Below are positions 1 through 11,346 of a DNA stretch of 64,000 bases, in pieces (position 1 is the stretch's first letter; the number at the start of each line of letters is the position of its first letter). Origin of the DNA: Orychophragmus violaceus (Eukaryota > Streptophyta > Magnoliopsida > Brassicales > Brassicaceae); contig CM058233.1 of NCBI GenBank assembly GCA_030180135.1, positions 101,020,994 to 101,084,993 of the forward strand, read 5' to 3'. The notes beneath the pieces are model-generated. The model had not been told where the DNA came from and ran no database searches. It saw nothing but the letters and a program-made list of their open reading frames with translations. The translations under genes were made by a program, and so were the position numbers.

Positions 1-2037
1 AGTTGGGATTTTACAATCCACAATCATCACCGGGTAGTCTTTAAGCTCCCCATATGGTACTTTTGTTGAAGAATCCCCAAAGGTAAGAGTAGATTTGTAA
101 CTCTCAATAATCTTGATCCCCAATTCTTCAACCATCTCAAGGGATATGACACTCACATTTGAGCCTGTATCACACAAGGCATCCTCAATCCTCAAGTGAC
201 CAAGAGAGCAAGATAATGAAAACTTTCCCGGTGCTCCTAGCTTAGGAAGTGAAGTAGGAGCTACTTTGGTCATGGGTGTCTCTTCCTTATCCATGTCTTC
301 ATGTACGGTTTCATCACAAAGACCAAGAAGAAACTCCTCAATGATGGCCTCTTCATCAAACTTATCATCTTTCTCCTTCTCAAATGGAGAACCATAGACA
401 AGGGCTTCAAGTTCAGCTACAACCTTTTCATGGTCAACATTTGAATGGATGGTGTTGCAATGGTTGGTAGAATCAGCCTTCCCTTTTTGCTTCTCCATGT
501 TAAGGACCCTAGATGTTAAGTTTTGCAGCTCACTCTTGAGATCCCTTACTTCCACTGCCCCTGAAGCTTGTCCTTGTAGAAGTTGTTGCACCATACCCTT
601 GAGTTCAGAATCCATACTGGAAGAAGTAACAGCTTGTTGTTGTTGAGGTGCAAAACCGGGTGGAGCAAATTGTTTCTTAGGCACAAATCCTCCTTGTTGA
701 GTGTTGTAGGGAACAAAAGGCGTCAGTTGAGGTGTTTGAGCAAAGCCTTGCTGCCCTTGTTGTTGAGCTTGTCCTTGAGGTGGAGCTTGGGGATAGACTT
801 GGTCTTGAGGGTTTGCCACATTGGGGTTGCGATATGAGAAGTTTGGGTGGTTTCGGTAGTTGGTGTTGAAGCCTTTGTTGAAACCACCTTGCCCCGCAAT
901 GAAGTTAATCTCCTCTTGTGTCATATCCTCTTCTACACTATAGAGCAAGGGCTGTGCATTCTCATAGTTGCACACAAAGCTGATTTGCTTTTGGCTAGAG
1001 GAGATCATCTTGTCTATCTTCTCATTCAAGGCTTTGATTTCCTTCTCATACCTCTCATCCATAGAAGATGATCCTCTATTAGTCCGCTCGTAATCCTCAT
1101 TGTAATTACCATCGCTCGTTGCAAGGTTTTCAATTAACTTCATAGCCTCATCAACTCCCTTGCCTAGGAAGTGTCCATTGCTAGAACAGTCTAGCATCGC
1201 CCTCATTCTAGGAAGCACTCCGTGATAGAGGTTACTGAGTAGTGTCTCCTTAGTGAAACCGTGGTGGGGGCACTGAGTAGTGAGCTTATTGAACCTCTCC
1301 CAAGCTTCAGCAAAGCTCTCATTGTTGCGTTGCACAAACCCGGATAGCTCACTGCGAAAACGGACAGTCCTAGTAGCTGAGAAAAACTTCTTCAAGAAGG
1401 CCTTCTTAAGTTCTCCCCAAGTAGTAATTGATCCCGGAGGGATGGTGCTTTCCCAATCTTTAGCTCTATCCGCCAAAGAGAAGAAGAAGAGACGCATCTT
1501 CAAACCATCATCAGTCACACCATTAAGCCTTGTAGTAGCACAAATCTTGTCAAATGTATTCAAGTGCTGCAAGGGATCCTCAGATGCAAGCCCATGAAAC
1601 TGATTGTTTTGCACCATGTTCATCACCATAGCCCGGATCTCAAAGTTGTTGTTGTTGACCGGTGGTGGAATGATCCCTTGACGGTTTGCATTTGTATCCG
1701 GTGCATCTCCATCACCAATGGCCCTAGCTGGCCTCCCGGGATGAACCGGGATCCTGTTTCCCTGTCCATCTCTAGCATCATCACCCTGAAGGTTATGCTG
1801 CTCATGGTGGCCCTGTTGGCCCTGCTGTTGATCATGATTAGCGTGATGCTCCATAACTGGCTGCTCTATATCCACAAAGTCTTCTTGTTGAACCTCTACA
1901 ACTGGTTCCAACCCAAGTCTCTCTAAGTGAATAGCCCTCTCAAGTGCACGTCGTTCCTTTGCTAACTGTCGCTCAAGTGCTTTGATGTCTGTAACCCGTG
2001 CAACTAAGTTCGTTGTCCCTCGGTTGCGCAAGTTCAT
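1..2037 (-). CDS. Retrotransposon gag-protease polyprotein (partial)
   Basis: An uninterrupted minus-strand frame starts at the ATG at 2037 and stays open to the window edge (about 679 codons), so it is truncated by the window and not by mutation. The first 130 residues are charged and Gln/His rich. A retrotransposon gag (capsid-like) domain follows, recognisable from blocks such as NNQFHGLASEDP, TTWGELKKAF and CPHHGFTKETLL. A Gln/Pro-rich linker follows, and then a retropepsin region with the motif LCDTGSNVSVIS close to the window edge. I see no CCHC zinc knuckle. The protein would form the virus-like particle and process the polyprotein. The intact frame suggests a fairly recent copy. Confidence 0.85.
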   Translation of the reverse strand, partial: MNLRNRGTTNLVARVTDIKALERQLAKERRALERAIHLERLGLEPVVEVQQEDFVDIEQPVMEHHANHDQQQGQQGHHEQHNLQGDDARDGQGNRIPVHPGRPARAIGDGDAPDTNANRQGIIPPPVNNNNFEIRAMVMNMVQNNQFHGLASEDPLQHLNTFDKICATTRLNGVTDDGLKMRLFFFSLADRAKDWESTIPPGSITTWGELKKAFLKKFFSATRTVRFRSELSGFVQRNNESFAEAWERFNKLTTQCPHHGFTKETLLSNLYHGVLPRMRAMLDCSSNGHFLGKGVDEAMKLIENLATSDGNYNEDYERTNRGSSSMDERYEKEIKALNEKIDKMISSSQKQISFVCNYENAQPLLYSVEEDMTQEEINFIAGQGGFNKGFNTNYRNHPNFSYRNPNVANPQDQVYPQAPPQGQAQQQGQQGFAQTPQLTPFVPYNTQQGGFVPKKQFAPPGFAPQQQQAVTSSSMDSELKGMVQQLLQGQASGAVEVRDLKSELQNLTSRVLNMEKQKGKADSTNHCNTIHSNVDHEKVVAELEALVYGSPFEKEKDDKFDEEAIIEEFLLGLCDETVHEDMDKEETPMTKVAPTSLPKLGAPGKFSLSCSLGHLRIEDALCDTGSNVSVISLEMVEELGIKIIESYKSTLTFGDSSTKVPYGELKDYPVMIVDCKIPT

Positions 2038-2135
2038 ACACCTAACATCAAAGAGAAAGGAAGAAGCAAATTAGTAACGAAGACTTGAACTAAAAAGGAA
2101 TAGAAATCGAATTGATATATCCATAATCCCAAAAT

Positions 2136-2148
2136 GGCAACGGCGCCA
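2136..2148 (-). promoter_or_regulatory. Primer-binding site, tRNA-Asp type
   Basis: The minus strand reads TGGCGCCGTTGCC, complementary to the 3' end of plant tRNA-Asp, the usual Athila primer. The match is 13 bases; the Athila elements at the right end of the window match over 18. Confidence 0.85.
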
Positions 2149-2151
2149 AAT

Positions 2152-3696
2152 TGATAACAAGGATTTTATGATCCTTTAGAGGTATCAATTCCTCTTACTT
2201 ATCGTGTAGTAAGAGGTATCGAACCAAAATGGGATTGGATTATGCCAATAAGAATGCACCAAACCAGATTAGTCAAGTTACTCAAATTCAAGTTGAAATT
2301 CTAATATCCTAAGTGCAATTTAACAATATCAAGCAATAAAATCAAGAAAGAGAGAACAAACAAGATAATTCAAATAGATGATTAAAGATCAAGCTCTTGG
2401 GTATAGGAAATTGATCTAAGTAACTAAGCATTGAATCAAGATGTCAAACACAACATTAAAATGCTAATCCTTTAGCTTAGAAACACTGATTCAAGTTAAT
2501 ACACTCTCATGTCATTAACCCTATGCTAACCAAGCATTAAACATCAACTCTCATTGGCTAATCACAAGCAAGCATGCATTAATCACAAGTCCTCTAGCTA
2601 CTAAACACCTTAAACATCAATTGTCATTGGCTAAGAATGTAAAGCTCTCATTAAATCAAAGCTAGCATTTCATCGAACACCTTATGTGCAATAAAATCCC
2701 AAGTTCTAGATCAAGGATAGCTAAGCCTAATCTAGTATTAAGAACATTTAATGAGAAAGGATCAATCTAATCTAAGCCCTAGACATCAAGATTCAACCCC
2801 TAATCACCCAAATCTTCCTAACCCAAAAGCTCAAAAGGAGACTACTCACTAATCATGCTTTGTTCAACAAAATCCATGAGAATAGTGTTAAACATAATGA
2901 TTAGCAAAATATTAAAAGAGGAAGATAAGAAATCAAACACAAATAACTCTTAATTAGATTAATAAAAGATTGAAACTTGTCTTCCCAAAAGGGTTTAGAA
3001 TCAAAAACAAGCTTAAGATCAACAAAAATCAGGTTTTTGGCTTTAAATAGTAAAGGGGAACGAACCGGGTCAACCCGGGACAAACCGGGTGTTGACCTTG
3101 ATCCAAGTAGAAATCTGGGAACTGTATCGGCCAGCCAAACCGATATGCTGGCCGATATTGGTCTTCTGGGTCTCTGTCGAATGAGCGTATCGGTTGGCTA
3201 AACCGATATGCTTTCACTGAAATTAATCCGAGAGGTTGTATCGGTTGGCCGGCCGATATGCATCCCGATATGAACTCTCGGATTTTTGGTCGAAGACGTG
3301 TATCGGCTTGTCGGCCCGATACTTCACCCGATGCTCGCCTTCGGGGGGGGGGGGGGGGGGGGGGGGGGGAAATCACGTGTTGGGCTCGGATGCTGGCGAT
3401 GGTTTGGGCTAAGCTGCTCTAGGTAGTTGGGCCGTTCACGCTGCATGCTGGATCACCACATCTTTCGCCAATGACCAAGACAAAATCTCTTCTTCATTTT
3501 CAATTGTTGTTCAATTCCACAGCACCTGAAAATAGTAAGACACACTCCAAAAAGTACTAACACAATATAAACTCTAATCCTAAAAACTCTAACTCCTAAA
3601 TGCATGATTTCATAATTAGATGAATGAAAATAAATGTAATATGCAAGAAAACTGAATATATTAAAAGCTTAAAACCTATAAAATATGTTCCTATCA
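2152..3696 (-). repeat. 5' LTR of the Athila-like element
   Basis: In element orientation it runs from TGATAGGAACAT to CTTGTTATCA, giving the TG...CA ends expected of an LTR, and stops four bases before the tRNA-Asp primer site. It is 1545 bp long. Inside are a 27-base G run (3343-3369 on the plus strand) and four spaced copies of an inverted TATCGG...CCGATA block between about 3124 and 3332. The right boundary is inferred from the terminal ends, since no second LTR is available for comparison. Confidence 0.75.
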
Positions 3697-3745
3697 AACT
3701 CCTTTGTCGATATAATGGATTAATACCGCAGATGTCTTTGGCTTT

Positions 3746-5738
3746 TCACCATGCATTTTGGTCATTTCTTTCTCGCCATAATGTGTGGACTGTGATCTGA
3801 AGTAGATACTTCCCTAGGAAGATAGTTGTGTTGTCAATGTTTTGCTCTTCAATATTTTTCAAGAGTTGTGTCCAGTTCGTTGTCCATCGTCTTCCAAACA
3901 ATTTTCCAGCCAGATTTCTCCATACCGTAGTAGAGAACATGCAAGCGAAGAATAGATGATCATGTGTTTCTTTTGGATCATTGCATAGTTTGCAGGAGAT
4001 ATCCGCAGTCGCATTCAATTTTTGAATTACCTGTAGCCAAGACGATCCAGAGTTGCTAGCCAAGCTGTCATTGAATACTTAGGGGTTGCAAATGAAAACC
4101 AGATTACTCTGTTCTATCTTACCTTCTCTTTTTGTTGGCGAGTTTTTAGCCATGTTTCCCGTTAACTAAAGCATGGTTTAAACTCATCATTCTTTCCTTT
4201 CCAAAGCCATATGTCCTCGTCACTACTCAATCCCTTGTTTCTCAGGTTCTGCAGCTCAGTTTCAATTTGATTAAGCGCCTTGTTCCTGTGATTTATTTAT
4301 CTACTTCGACCATTTAGGACCTGCTCCATTGTTGCTGATAGCTTAATACCCATATCCAGACATCCTCGCATCCCTGTAATGTCAATGAGCCTGCCTAGTG
4401 GAAACCAAGAATCAAACGAGAAGGATACCGTAGATCCACACTTTACATCCACTTTCATAAATTGTGTTGTGATTCCTTTCATTTTCAGAATCTTGTTCCA
4501 CATCCAACTCCCAAGAGTATTGTATTTTGTTGACCAAATGGAGCCTTCGTGGATCAAGTATTTGCGTATCCATAGCACTCAAAGATATTTAGGGCATGAA
4601 AAAAATCTCCTGAAGAGTTTCAAGCAACTTACCGTATTTGCTTCATTTAGAGATTTCAATCCCAAACCTCCTTCCTCATTTCGTTTGTATACATCTTTCC
4701 ATGCGACTTTTGCTTTTTTCGGATTTAGGTATGGGCTGGACCATAAGAAGGCTGAGCAGAGGCTGTCAATCTCCTGAATACATTTTTTTGGTAACCTGAA
4801 AGCCGCAATCCAGAAGTTTGTCAAACTGTGGATTACCGAGCTGATAAGTTTAAGTCTGCCGGCGAATAATAGATATATGGCTGTCCAGCTACTAATCATT
4901 GCCTTTATCTTGTCTATTAAAGGAGTGTGGTATGTGATTGCCATTCTTTTTGTTAGTAATGGTAGTCCTAAATACCGAACAAGTAGTGAACTAGAGTCAA
5001 AGGGAAATTGAGCCATAATCTCTTATTGTTCAATATCTAAAATGTCAGCCATGAAGAGAGTTGATTTCTCAAGACTGATTCGCAGTCCTGATATGCGAGC
5101 AAAGGTTCTGAAAACCGCCAGGATGCCTTCTATAGATGCCTTTTTCCCATCCGAGAATACTAAGAGATCGTCTGCGAAGCAAAGATGGTTGAGTTTTAGA
5201 TTGTGACATTTTGGATGGTAGCCAATATTCTTTTCTGCTCCAAAAGTTTAGATAGGACATGCATACAGATCACAAACAAGTACAGAGAAAGGGATCATCC
5301 TTATCTTAGCCCACAAATGCTTTTAAAATAACCAGCGAGCTCACCATTGACCTGAACCGAGAAGGAAGCTAGAGTAACACACCTTTGAATCCGGGGAACA
5401 TACTTTTCTGGAAATTGCAGGGAAGTCATGGTTTTGAGTAGGAAAGACCAGTCCAAAGAGTCAAAAGTTTTTGATATATCAATCTTAACTGCACAACAAG
5501 GTGGAACATTTTCCTTGCGGTAACTCTTCACAAACTCAGATGTCAATAGTATATTCTCCATGAGGAGTCTGTTTTTGACAAAAGTCGACTGGTTCAAGGA
5601 GATAAATTTGGGAAGCATTTTCTTTAGCCTATTTTCCAGAATCTTAGAGATTACTTTGTATATCATATTGCAACAAGTGATAGGACGATAATCCTTCATT
5701 TGTGTTGCTTCCTCTTTTTTTGGTATCAATTTCAACAT
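3746..5738 (-). pseudogene. LINE reverse transcriptase and zf-RVT fragments
   Basis: Three or more minus-strand frames make up the remains of LINE ORF2. The segment 5738-5301 carries the start of the reverse transcriptase, with KDYRPITCCN, LNQSTFVKNR and KIDISKTFDSLDW, and ends just before the usual QGDPLS motif. 5016-4579 is the downstream connection domain (LLVRYLGLPLLTKR, AFLWSS, GGLGLKSL). 4063-3746 is the zf-RVT domain (CKLCNDPKETHDHLFFAC). Stops and frameshifts separate them, and a stop-rich stretch at about 5060-5300 covers the region expected to hold the catalytic residues. It is non-functional. Confidence 0.85.
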
Positions 5739-5963
5739 CGTTGAGTTGATGAATATTGGAAGAAAACCGTTAATGAAGAAGGACTTTACTGCAACTACAA
5801 AAAATTTCTATTATTGGCTAAGTTGTTTTGTAGAATTCTGTGGTGAACCCGTCTGGACCCGGGGATTTATTTTTTGACATGGCGAATAGAACCTTCTTGA
5901 TTTCATCTGCTGTAATTTCAGCTTGCAACATTATCTGGTCTGAGTCGTCTTCGTCCTTGTAAG

Positions 5964-6758
5964 TTAGAAAACGCTGAAATATGAAACAACTTCCATCTTC
6001 ATACCTTCCTGATTGTCAACCACTGAGCCATCTTCCTTTTTGATTTTCTTGATTGCATTCCTTTCCTTTCTTATTGTCTCCACTTTATAAAAGTGTTTAT
6101 TGTTCCCATCTTCCACCTTTAGCCAATGAATTTTGGCCCTTTGACTTAATACCTTTTCCTCAATACTTGATAATAGAGACCATATGTTGTAAGTGGTTCT
6201 CTCTTCCTCCATTGCGGATTTTGTTGGGTTCTCCATAGTGCGCGTTTGAGTTTTACATAACGCATCAAAGGCTGACTTTTTTTTTTCAAAGATGTCCCCA
6301 ATCTGCTCTTTGCTGAATTTCCTTATCATCGGTTTCATAGCTTTTAGTTTTTTGGCTAAGCGGTACATAGCTGAAGTGGAGGTGAATAGATCCTCTGTCG
6401 TCTCCCAATGTCTTTTAACCAGAGGTAGAAACTGCGGATTCTCAGCCAAATCATTAACAAATTTGAAAGGTCACTGTACTTTGATACCTTTGCTTAAACA
6501 TTTATCTTGCACCTAAGATGGGCTGAATACCCCTGCTTCAAACACACAATAGGCTTGTGGATATGTTAGCAGCCATGCTTCATTCATCAAGGTTCGGTTT
6601 AGTTTTTTACAGATTAGATCATCATCTCTTTTGTTACACCAAGTCAGTCTTGGTCCGTGACTTTTCATGTCTAGGAGTGAGCAGTAGCTAGCGAGACTTC
6701 GAAAATCATTCATTCCCGGACATGTATTTGACTCTTTCCTAGCTTGAATGCTCATCAT
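5964..6758 (-). pseudogene. LINE endonuclease C-terminal and linker fragments
   Basis: 6758-6513 encodes the end of an apurinic endonuclease-like domain (MNDFRSLASYCSLLDMKSHGPRLTW, shown here only as a landmark, then NKRDDDLICKKL). 6449-5964 encodes the linker between endonuclease and reverse transcriptase, including SQRAKIHWLKVEDGNNKHFY. The two are in different frames with stops between them. The first two thirds of the endonuclease are absent, consistent with 5' truncation at insertion. Confidence 0.75.
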
Positions 6759-6842
6759 GCTGCAGAGGATCTATTTTCTACATTATCATATAGTTTTATT
6801 AATTTATAACTATTGAACTATATAGATTTAACTGACCCTTAA

Positions 6843-7117
6843 GGCTGCAACTGGTACATATAACGTGGAACTAATGGGATGATAGAATATGGAATAAGCT
6901 GAATGGAATTTGATGAAAATGGAATAAATCTATCCCATTCATTCATGATAAAAAATGTTTATGAATACTTTTCTTTGAATTTTGTTTGTTTTTGTGTGGA
7001 ATTAATAGAATGACTATTATATTCTTTTCCATGTAAATGGTAATTTATTTGTGGAATTAATATGAATAAAGTATTCCAAATGATTTTATTCCAAAAATTA
7101 ACAATCCAGTTGCACCC
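6843..7117. mobile_element. Short hAT-like MITE
   Basis: A 275-bp AT-rich segment is bounded by inverted ends, GGCTGCAACTGG on the left and CCAGTTGCACCC on the right (11 of 12 bases paired). There is no coding capacity. I could not find a clean 8-bp target duplication, so the superfamily call rests on the terminal repeat type only. Confidence 0.5.
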
Positions 7118-7269
7118 TAAATATATAGTTTATGTAGTTTATAATCATTTTTCCTAAAAAATAAATTTAGTGTTTTGTTTACGTTCAAATTAACTTTTTT
7201 ACGGAGACCTACCCTACAGAAACCAAATATTTTTTTTAACACATCGAAATCGTATATTCAAATTTATTA

Positions 7270-7517
7270 CTCCCTCCGTTCCAATTTATAAGGGGTTTTA
7301 GAGGTTTTTGTTTGTTCCAAAATGTAAGGGGTTTCTATATTTTTAGACAACTTTAACTTTATGGAAAACTGTGTGACCAATTATATTTTGCAGCTTTCTT
7401 TGTTATTGGCTGAATTGTTTATAATTTATTTATTTAATCATATTTTATTGTAAAAAGGTAAATTTCTTAATCTTTGTGCTTTTAGCCAAAATCCCTTATA
7501 TTATGAAACGGAGGGAG
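7270..7517. mobile_element. Stowaway (Tc1/mariner) MITE
   Basis: The 248-bp segment has the classic Stowaway end CTCCCTCCGTT on the left, its inverted copy AACGGAGGGAG on the right (one base differs), and TA on both sides (7268-7269 and 7518-7519). It has no ORF and could fold into a hairpin. It lies about 100 bp beyond the CHX17 stop codon, so it may be part of that gene's 3' flank or terminator region. Confidence 0.85.
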
Positions 7518-7613
7518 TATTTACAATATGAAACATGTTATTATACAAGCCAACTTTTTGACCTTTCGAGACTTCGAGATTGGAATCCCAAATAGAATCC
7601 TAAAGAGAATCCC

Positions 7614-10600
7614 CTAAGGACTCTCGGAATCCTCAACAGGCGACTCTTCTTTCGTGACGTTCTTCAAAACTCCGACGGCCTGAGAATCACGGCTCGCTAC
7701 GTACTGTTGCACCACTAACACTGACGCGGACGTCGAAACACTTTCGCTTGAAGTTAACAAATTCCCGACTGGCCCAAGCTCCGGCGTGTCACTTCTTACC
7801 ACGTTTAACCCCGACGCCACCGAACCTTCCGGTGACTTCCCCACCAAGAAAAGATTGCTCCTTGAATATTCTTTCATAACCTCGCAAATTTCCTCGTGAC
7901 ATTTCACGATTTTCTCTTCGTAAACGATCTGAGATTCGATATCTGGATTAGAACGAGAGCTTTCTTGTTCTTTTATCTTTGCTTTAAGTTCGGTTATAGC
8001 TTCTATATCAATCAACTTGGTTTCCCCTGAACATGAACCGGCTTGATCTTCGATTATCTCGAGCTTCACGTTTTCCGGTTTAAATTCCTCGCTAGGAATA
8101 AACCGAATCACGGTTAAACTTACACCAGGATGTTCCGCCATACGCATCGCAAACGCTAACGCCTCGCGATCATCATTCCCTCCAAAAAACAAAACCGTTA
8201 TACGCAACGTGAAATCACTAGACGCGACTCGTGTCTGACCACCAAGCCCACGATCAACCAGAATCGCAACAGAACATGGAGATTCCTCCATAACCTTCTT
8301 GTTAATCCAACGGTACTCGTTCTGTGTCGTCTCCCACGTTCTGTCCAACCTAACGTGTTTGTGAAACGGAAGAATCACCATAGCGGCGCGTTTGCGTTCA
8401 GCGCTTCGGCATATATCTTCATGTATAGTCGCCATCGCTGAGATGGCCGTCATTGGACGCACTGAGACACGGCTGAGTCTCCCGAAAGCCTCGAATGCGA
8501 CCACCACCATGTCTGAAGAAGAACTGTTCCCAGATTTGTCTTTGTTCCAGAAAGGAAGGCCGTTTTTCCTGACCTTGTGTGCCATTAGTATAGCAGATGA
8601 TCTCTCCGAAAGCTCCATGAGATGCATCGCGTAGACTGATAGACTTTCTTTACGGTTCGAGCCTCGGGATGCTTCTATGAGGTTGACGATCGTGGGAATG
8701 TTCATTATGCTTTGGAAACAGAACATAAGACGGAGCGGTTTGTTGGACTGGTTCGTTTCCTCGATCGTTCGGTTATTGTAATCGCCTTTGGTTATGGATT
8801 TACCCGGTTTATACACCGCTAAAACCAGAGGAGTCGTCATGAACGTAGTGAAAATCGCCATTAGAACCATTATAGCAAAAACTTGATCGTTCAAAACCTG
8901 CGGAGAAACATCAAAAGTCAGTTAAAATTTATACAAAAAATACGCTTTGAATTTAGAAGCTATGGACTTACCCCTCTGTCTTTACCAATGTTGAGGACAA
9001 TGAGCTCAACAAGACCTTTCGTGTTCATCAAGAAACCGAGTGCTAATGACTCATCAAGCGGAACTTTGCAGTAAAGAGAAACTGCCACTGTGCCGACAAT
9101 CTTACCGAAACAAGCATTAAAAATAACCAAAACCAATAGCCCCCATGACTTAGCTCCTTGTATGGTCGCCACATCTGTCTTCAAACCACTCGAGACAAAG
9201 TAAAGCGGCAAGAAAAGGCCTGACACGAGATCCTCAATTTTCTCAACCAAAGAACTCGCGAAATTACCTTCTTTAGGGAAAATAACTCCGATCACAAACG
9301 CGCCGAACAGCGCGTGAATCCCAATCAAGTCAGTCATGAAGCTAGCAGCAAGAACAATACCTAACGTGAGACACACGTAATGTTCTTTAACCGGTTCCCC
9401 TTCAGGACAACGTTTCGCAATCCACTTCATCCCCGGTTGGACGACAAAGATACAGAACAGAACGAAACCGCAACCCGCAAGAAACACCCAGAGAGATGTA
9501 AGCGGAGAGCTCCCTTCGCCGGAGAGAGCCACCGCCAGAGCAAGTAGAATCCAAGCTGCCACGTCATTAACCGCAGCAGCGGACAAAGCAATCTTGCCAA
9601 TATCAGTGGTAAGAAGCTTGATCTCAGCGAGAATGCGAGCCAAGACGGGGAAAGCTGTGATGGAGAGTGCAACGCCCATGAAGACGAGGAAAGGAGCTTT
9701 GCTAACATCGTCAGCAATGGAGCTACGGAGAGCAAACGAAGTTCCGATGCCGAAGATGAAAGGGAGAGTGATTCCGGCTAGAGCGATGGAGAGAGCTTTC
9801 TTTCCTGTTCGCTTGAGGGATTTGGGATCGAGCTCGAGACCAACGAGGAAGAGGAAGAAGATGAGACCTAAGTTTGCAAGTGTGTCTAAAACCGTTAGAC
9901 TCTTTGCTGGGAAAACTGTGTTGAGAAACTTTGAGCTTTTCCCAAGGGCTGATGGTCCAAGTAATATTCCACCCTAAAACCCCAATCACAACAACATTAA
10001 ACGCAAACTTAAAATTACATAATATATTTATTTTAACTCCAAAGAAATTGTAATTGTGTATTTGTCCTTTAAAGTTTTTTCACACAAATTAATAAATGGA
10101 AAAATATATCATAAATATGCATTGAAAATACAAAAACGACAAGTAATTTGAAACAAAATTTTAACTCTAAAAAGACAATTAAAATGAAACGGAGGGAATA
10201 CATATTTAATGTGTTATGACTTATGACTATTAATACTCTCCGGTATTTATCTATTGGTTATAATGTTTTAACTAAATGTTCTATAGCGGTTTTTTATATA
10301 AAAATTTAAAACATTATAGTTATTTTATTTTGTGGTTTTAGGAGAAACAATTTATAAATGTTAACAATCATCGAAATTGATTAGTCATAAAAAATGTGCA
10401 TTTTATGACTAATCAATTATAATGAAAGGTATAATTTATGAAAGCATATGTTCTAACATTGATTGGAACAAGTGGAAAAGTTGGAAGTATAAATTATAAA
10501 AGAAGGCAATAAACGGATGGATATACACACAAAGCTTAACGTGTCGGCGAGTTTTGTGGAAGAAAATGAATATTCTGATGAAAATTCCTCGTAATATACG

Positions 10601-10996
10601 TCATTAAATATCATCGACGACTAATTCAAGCATCTGATTGGTGTAGAGAGTCGGTAACAATAATGCATATATCTCAAAAGTCCTTGAGTTTTAGTAATTC
10701 TAATAGATAAAATGAATTATTGATGAAATTGGTAACCTCTTTGACTATTAATCAGAACCCAAAAGAGATCGAGATTAATAAAGAAAAGAATAAAGAAACG
10801 TTACCACTATCTCGGCGATGACACGTGGTTGCCGGAGAGGACGGAGGAGAAAAGCAAGAACCCTAGTGAGAAAAAGAACGATACAGATCTGTAGTATCAG
10901 AAGAGGCAACGCGTAGTGCAGAGGATTCTCTCCTTGAAAGACTCCATTAGAGGTTGCTTTCATTGGTTTTGAACATGTTGTCCCGTTTGTTCCCAT
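7614..10996 (-). CDS. CHX17: Cation/H+ exchanger, CHX17 orthologue
   Basis: This is a K+/H+ antiporter of the CPA2/CHX family. Three exons join in phase 0: 10996-10805 (64 codons), 9973-8972 (334) and 8897-7614 (427 plus stop), with GT-AG introns, giving 825 residues; Arabidopsis CHX17 has about 820. Exon 1 and exon 2 form the membrane Na+/H+ exchanger domain (about residues 30-430). The family's essential Asn-Asp pair is present as VND at residues 200-201. The remainder is the long hydrophilic cytosolic tail with USP-like segments. I chose the ATG at 10996 because it gives the Arabidopsis N terminus MGTNGTTC; an in-frame upstream TTG-led extension lies in the predicted 5' UTR intron. In Arabidopsis the protein acts in endomembrane and prevacuolar K+ and pH homeostasis and is induced in roots by salt, ABA and low K+. 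The frame is intact, so the gene is probably functional. Confidence 0.95.
9974..10804 (-). other. CHX17 intron 1 with MITE remnant
   Basis: This 831-bp AT-rich intron has a GTAACG donor next to 10805 and a TTTTAG acceptor next to 9973. A single ACGGAGGGA end at about 10191-10199 looks like half of a Stowaway-type terminus; its partner is not visible. Otherwise I see nothing in it. Confidence 0.75.
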
Positions 10997-11007
10997 GCCT
11001 TGTGGAT

Positions 11008-11104
11008 CTGACAAATTTTGCAATTAATAGTCAATTTTCTTGCATCAAAGGAGAAAGTGAAAGTAAAATTACGATATGGATAGATACAGAGATGCGATAC
11101 TCAC
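11008..11104 (-). other. Predicted CHX17 5' UTR intron
   Basis: A GTGAGT donor (minus strand, starting at 11104) and a TTGTCAG acceptor (ending at 11008) bracket 97 AT-rich bases. Splicing would join a 5' UTR exon (11105 to about 11225) to the exon containing the start codon, 11 bases ahead of the ATG. This is a prediction from splice-site quality only. Confidence 0.5.
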
Positions 11105-11251
11105 GGATATTAATATCTGAAAACGCAGATTATGCCACGGATTCTTCGTGTTTGTAAACTGGGATTTATTTATTTTTCTGGGTTTTTAAAACAGTAACGT
11201 GAGCGAGAAGTGAGAGTGAGAGAGATGGAGGATCTGGCCGTTACTAGGGCT

Positions 11252-11260
11252 CTTTATATA
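11252..11260 (-). promoter_or_regulatory. CHX17 TATA box
   Basis: The minus strand reads TATATAAAG about 260 bp upstream of the start codon, followed by a purine-rich stretch (agagtgagagagatgg on the plus strand around 11210-11227) where transcription would begin. The MITE starting at 11347 is less than 90 bp further upstream. Confidence 0.6.
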
Positions 11261-11346
11261 GCCTCCAGTCTTGATAAATACCGACAATACCCCTAATTGC
11301 GCGGGAATTATAAAACATTATCTCAATGGCTAGGGTTGGCAACTAA

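Larger units (their letters stand above)
1..3696 (-). mobile_element. Athila-like Ty3/gypsy retrotransposon, 5' part
   Basis: The minus strand reads, in order, a 1.5-kb LTR (3696 down to 2152), a primer-binding site matching tRNA-Asp, and a long open gag-protease frame that leaves the window at position 1. The tRNA-Asp primer and the gag type place it in the Athila group. Only the 5' half is present, so the second LTR and target duplication cannot be checked; the outer flank at 3697-3701 is aactc, so GAGTT would be expected on the other side in the element's orientation. It directly abuts the 3' side of a LINE copy and probably inserted into it. Confidence 0.85.
3697..6775 (-). mobile_element. 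Degenerate L1-type LINE
   Basis: A minus-strand non-LTR retrotransposon is recognisable in several broken frames: the end of an endonuclease domain, a linker, reverse transcriptase, and the C-terminal zinc-binding domain typical of plant L1 elements. The endonuclease N terminus is missing, so the copy is 5' truncated at about 6775. Its 3' end is cut off by the LTR that begins at 3696, so neither poly(A) tail nor target duplication can be seen. Confidence 0.8.

Noticed and set aside
3029..3376. 115-residue ORF starting with a Pro run
   Set aside because: It is read through the G run and LTR repeats, with no similarity to a known protein.
8392..9977. Plus-strand ORFs opposite CHX17
   Set aside because: They are antisense shadows of conserved exons with no recognisable product.
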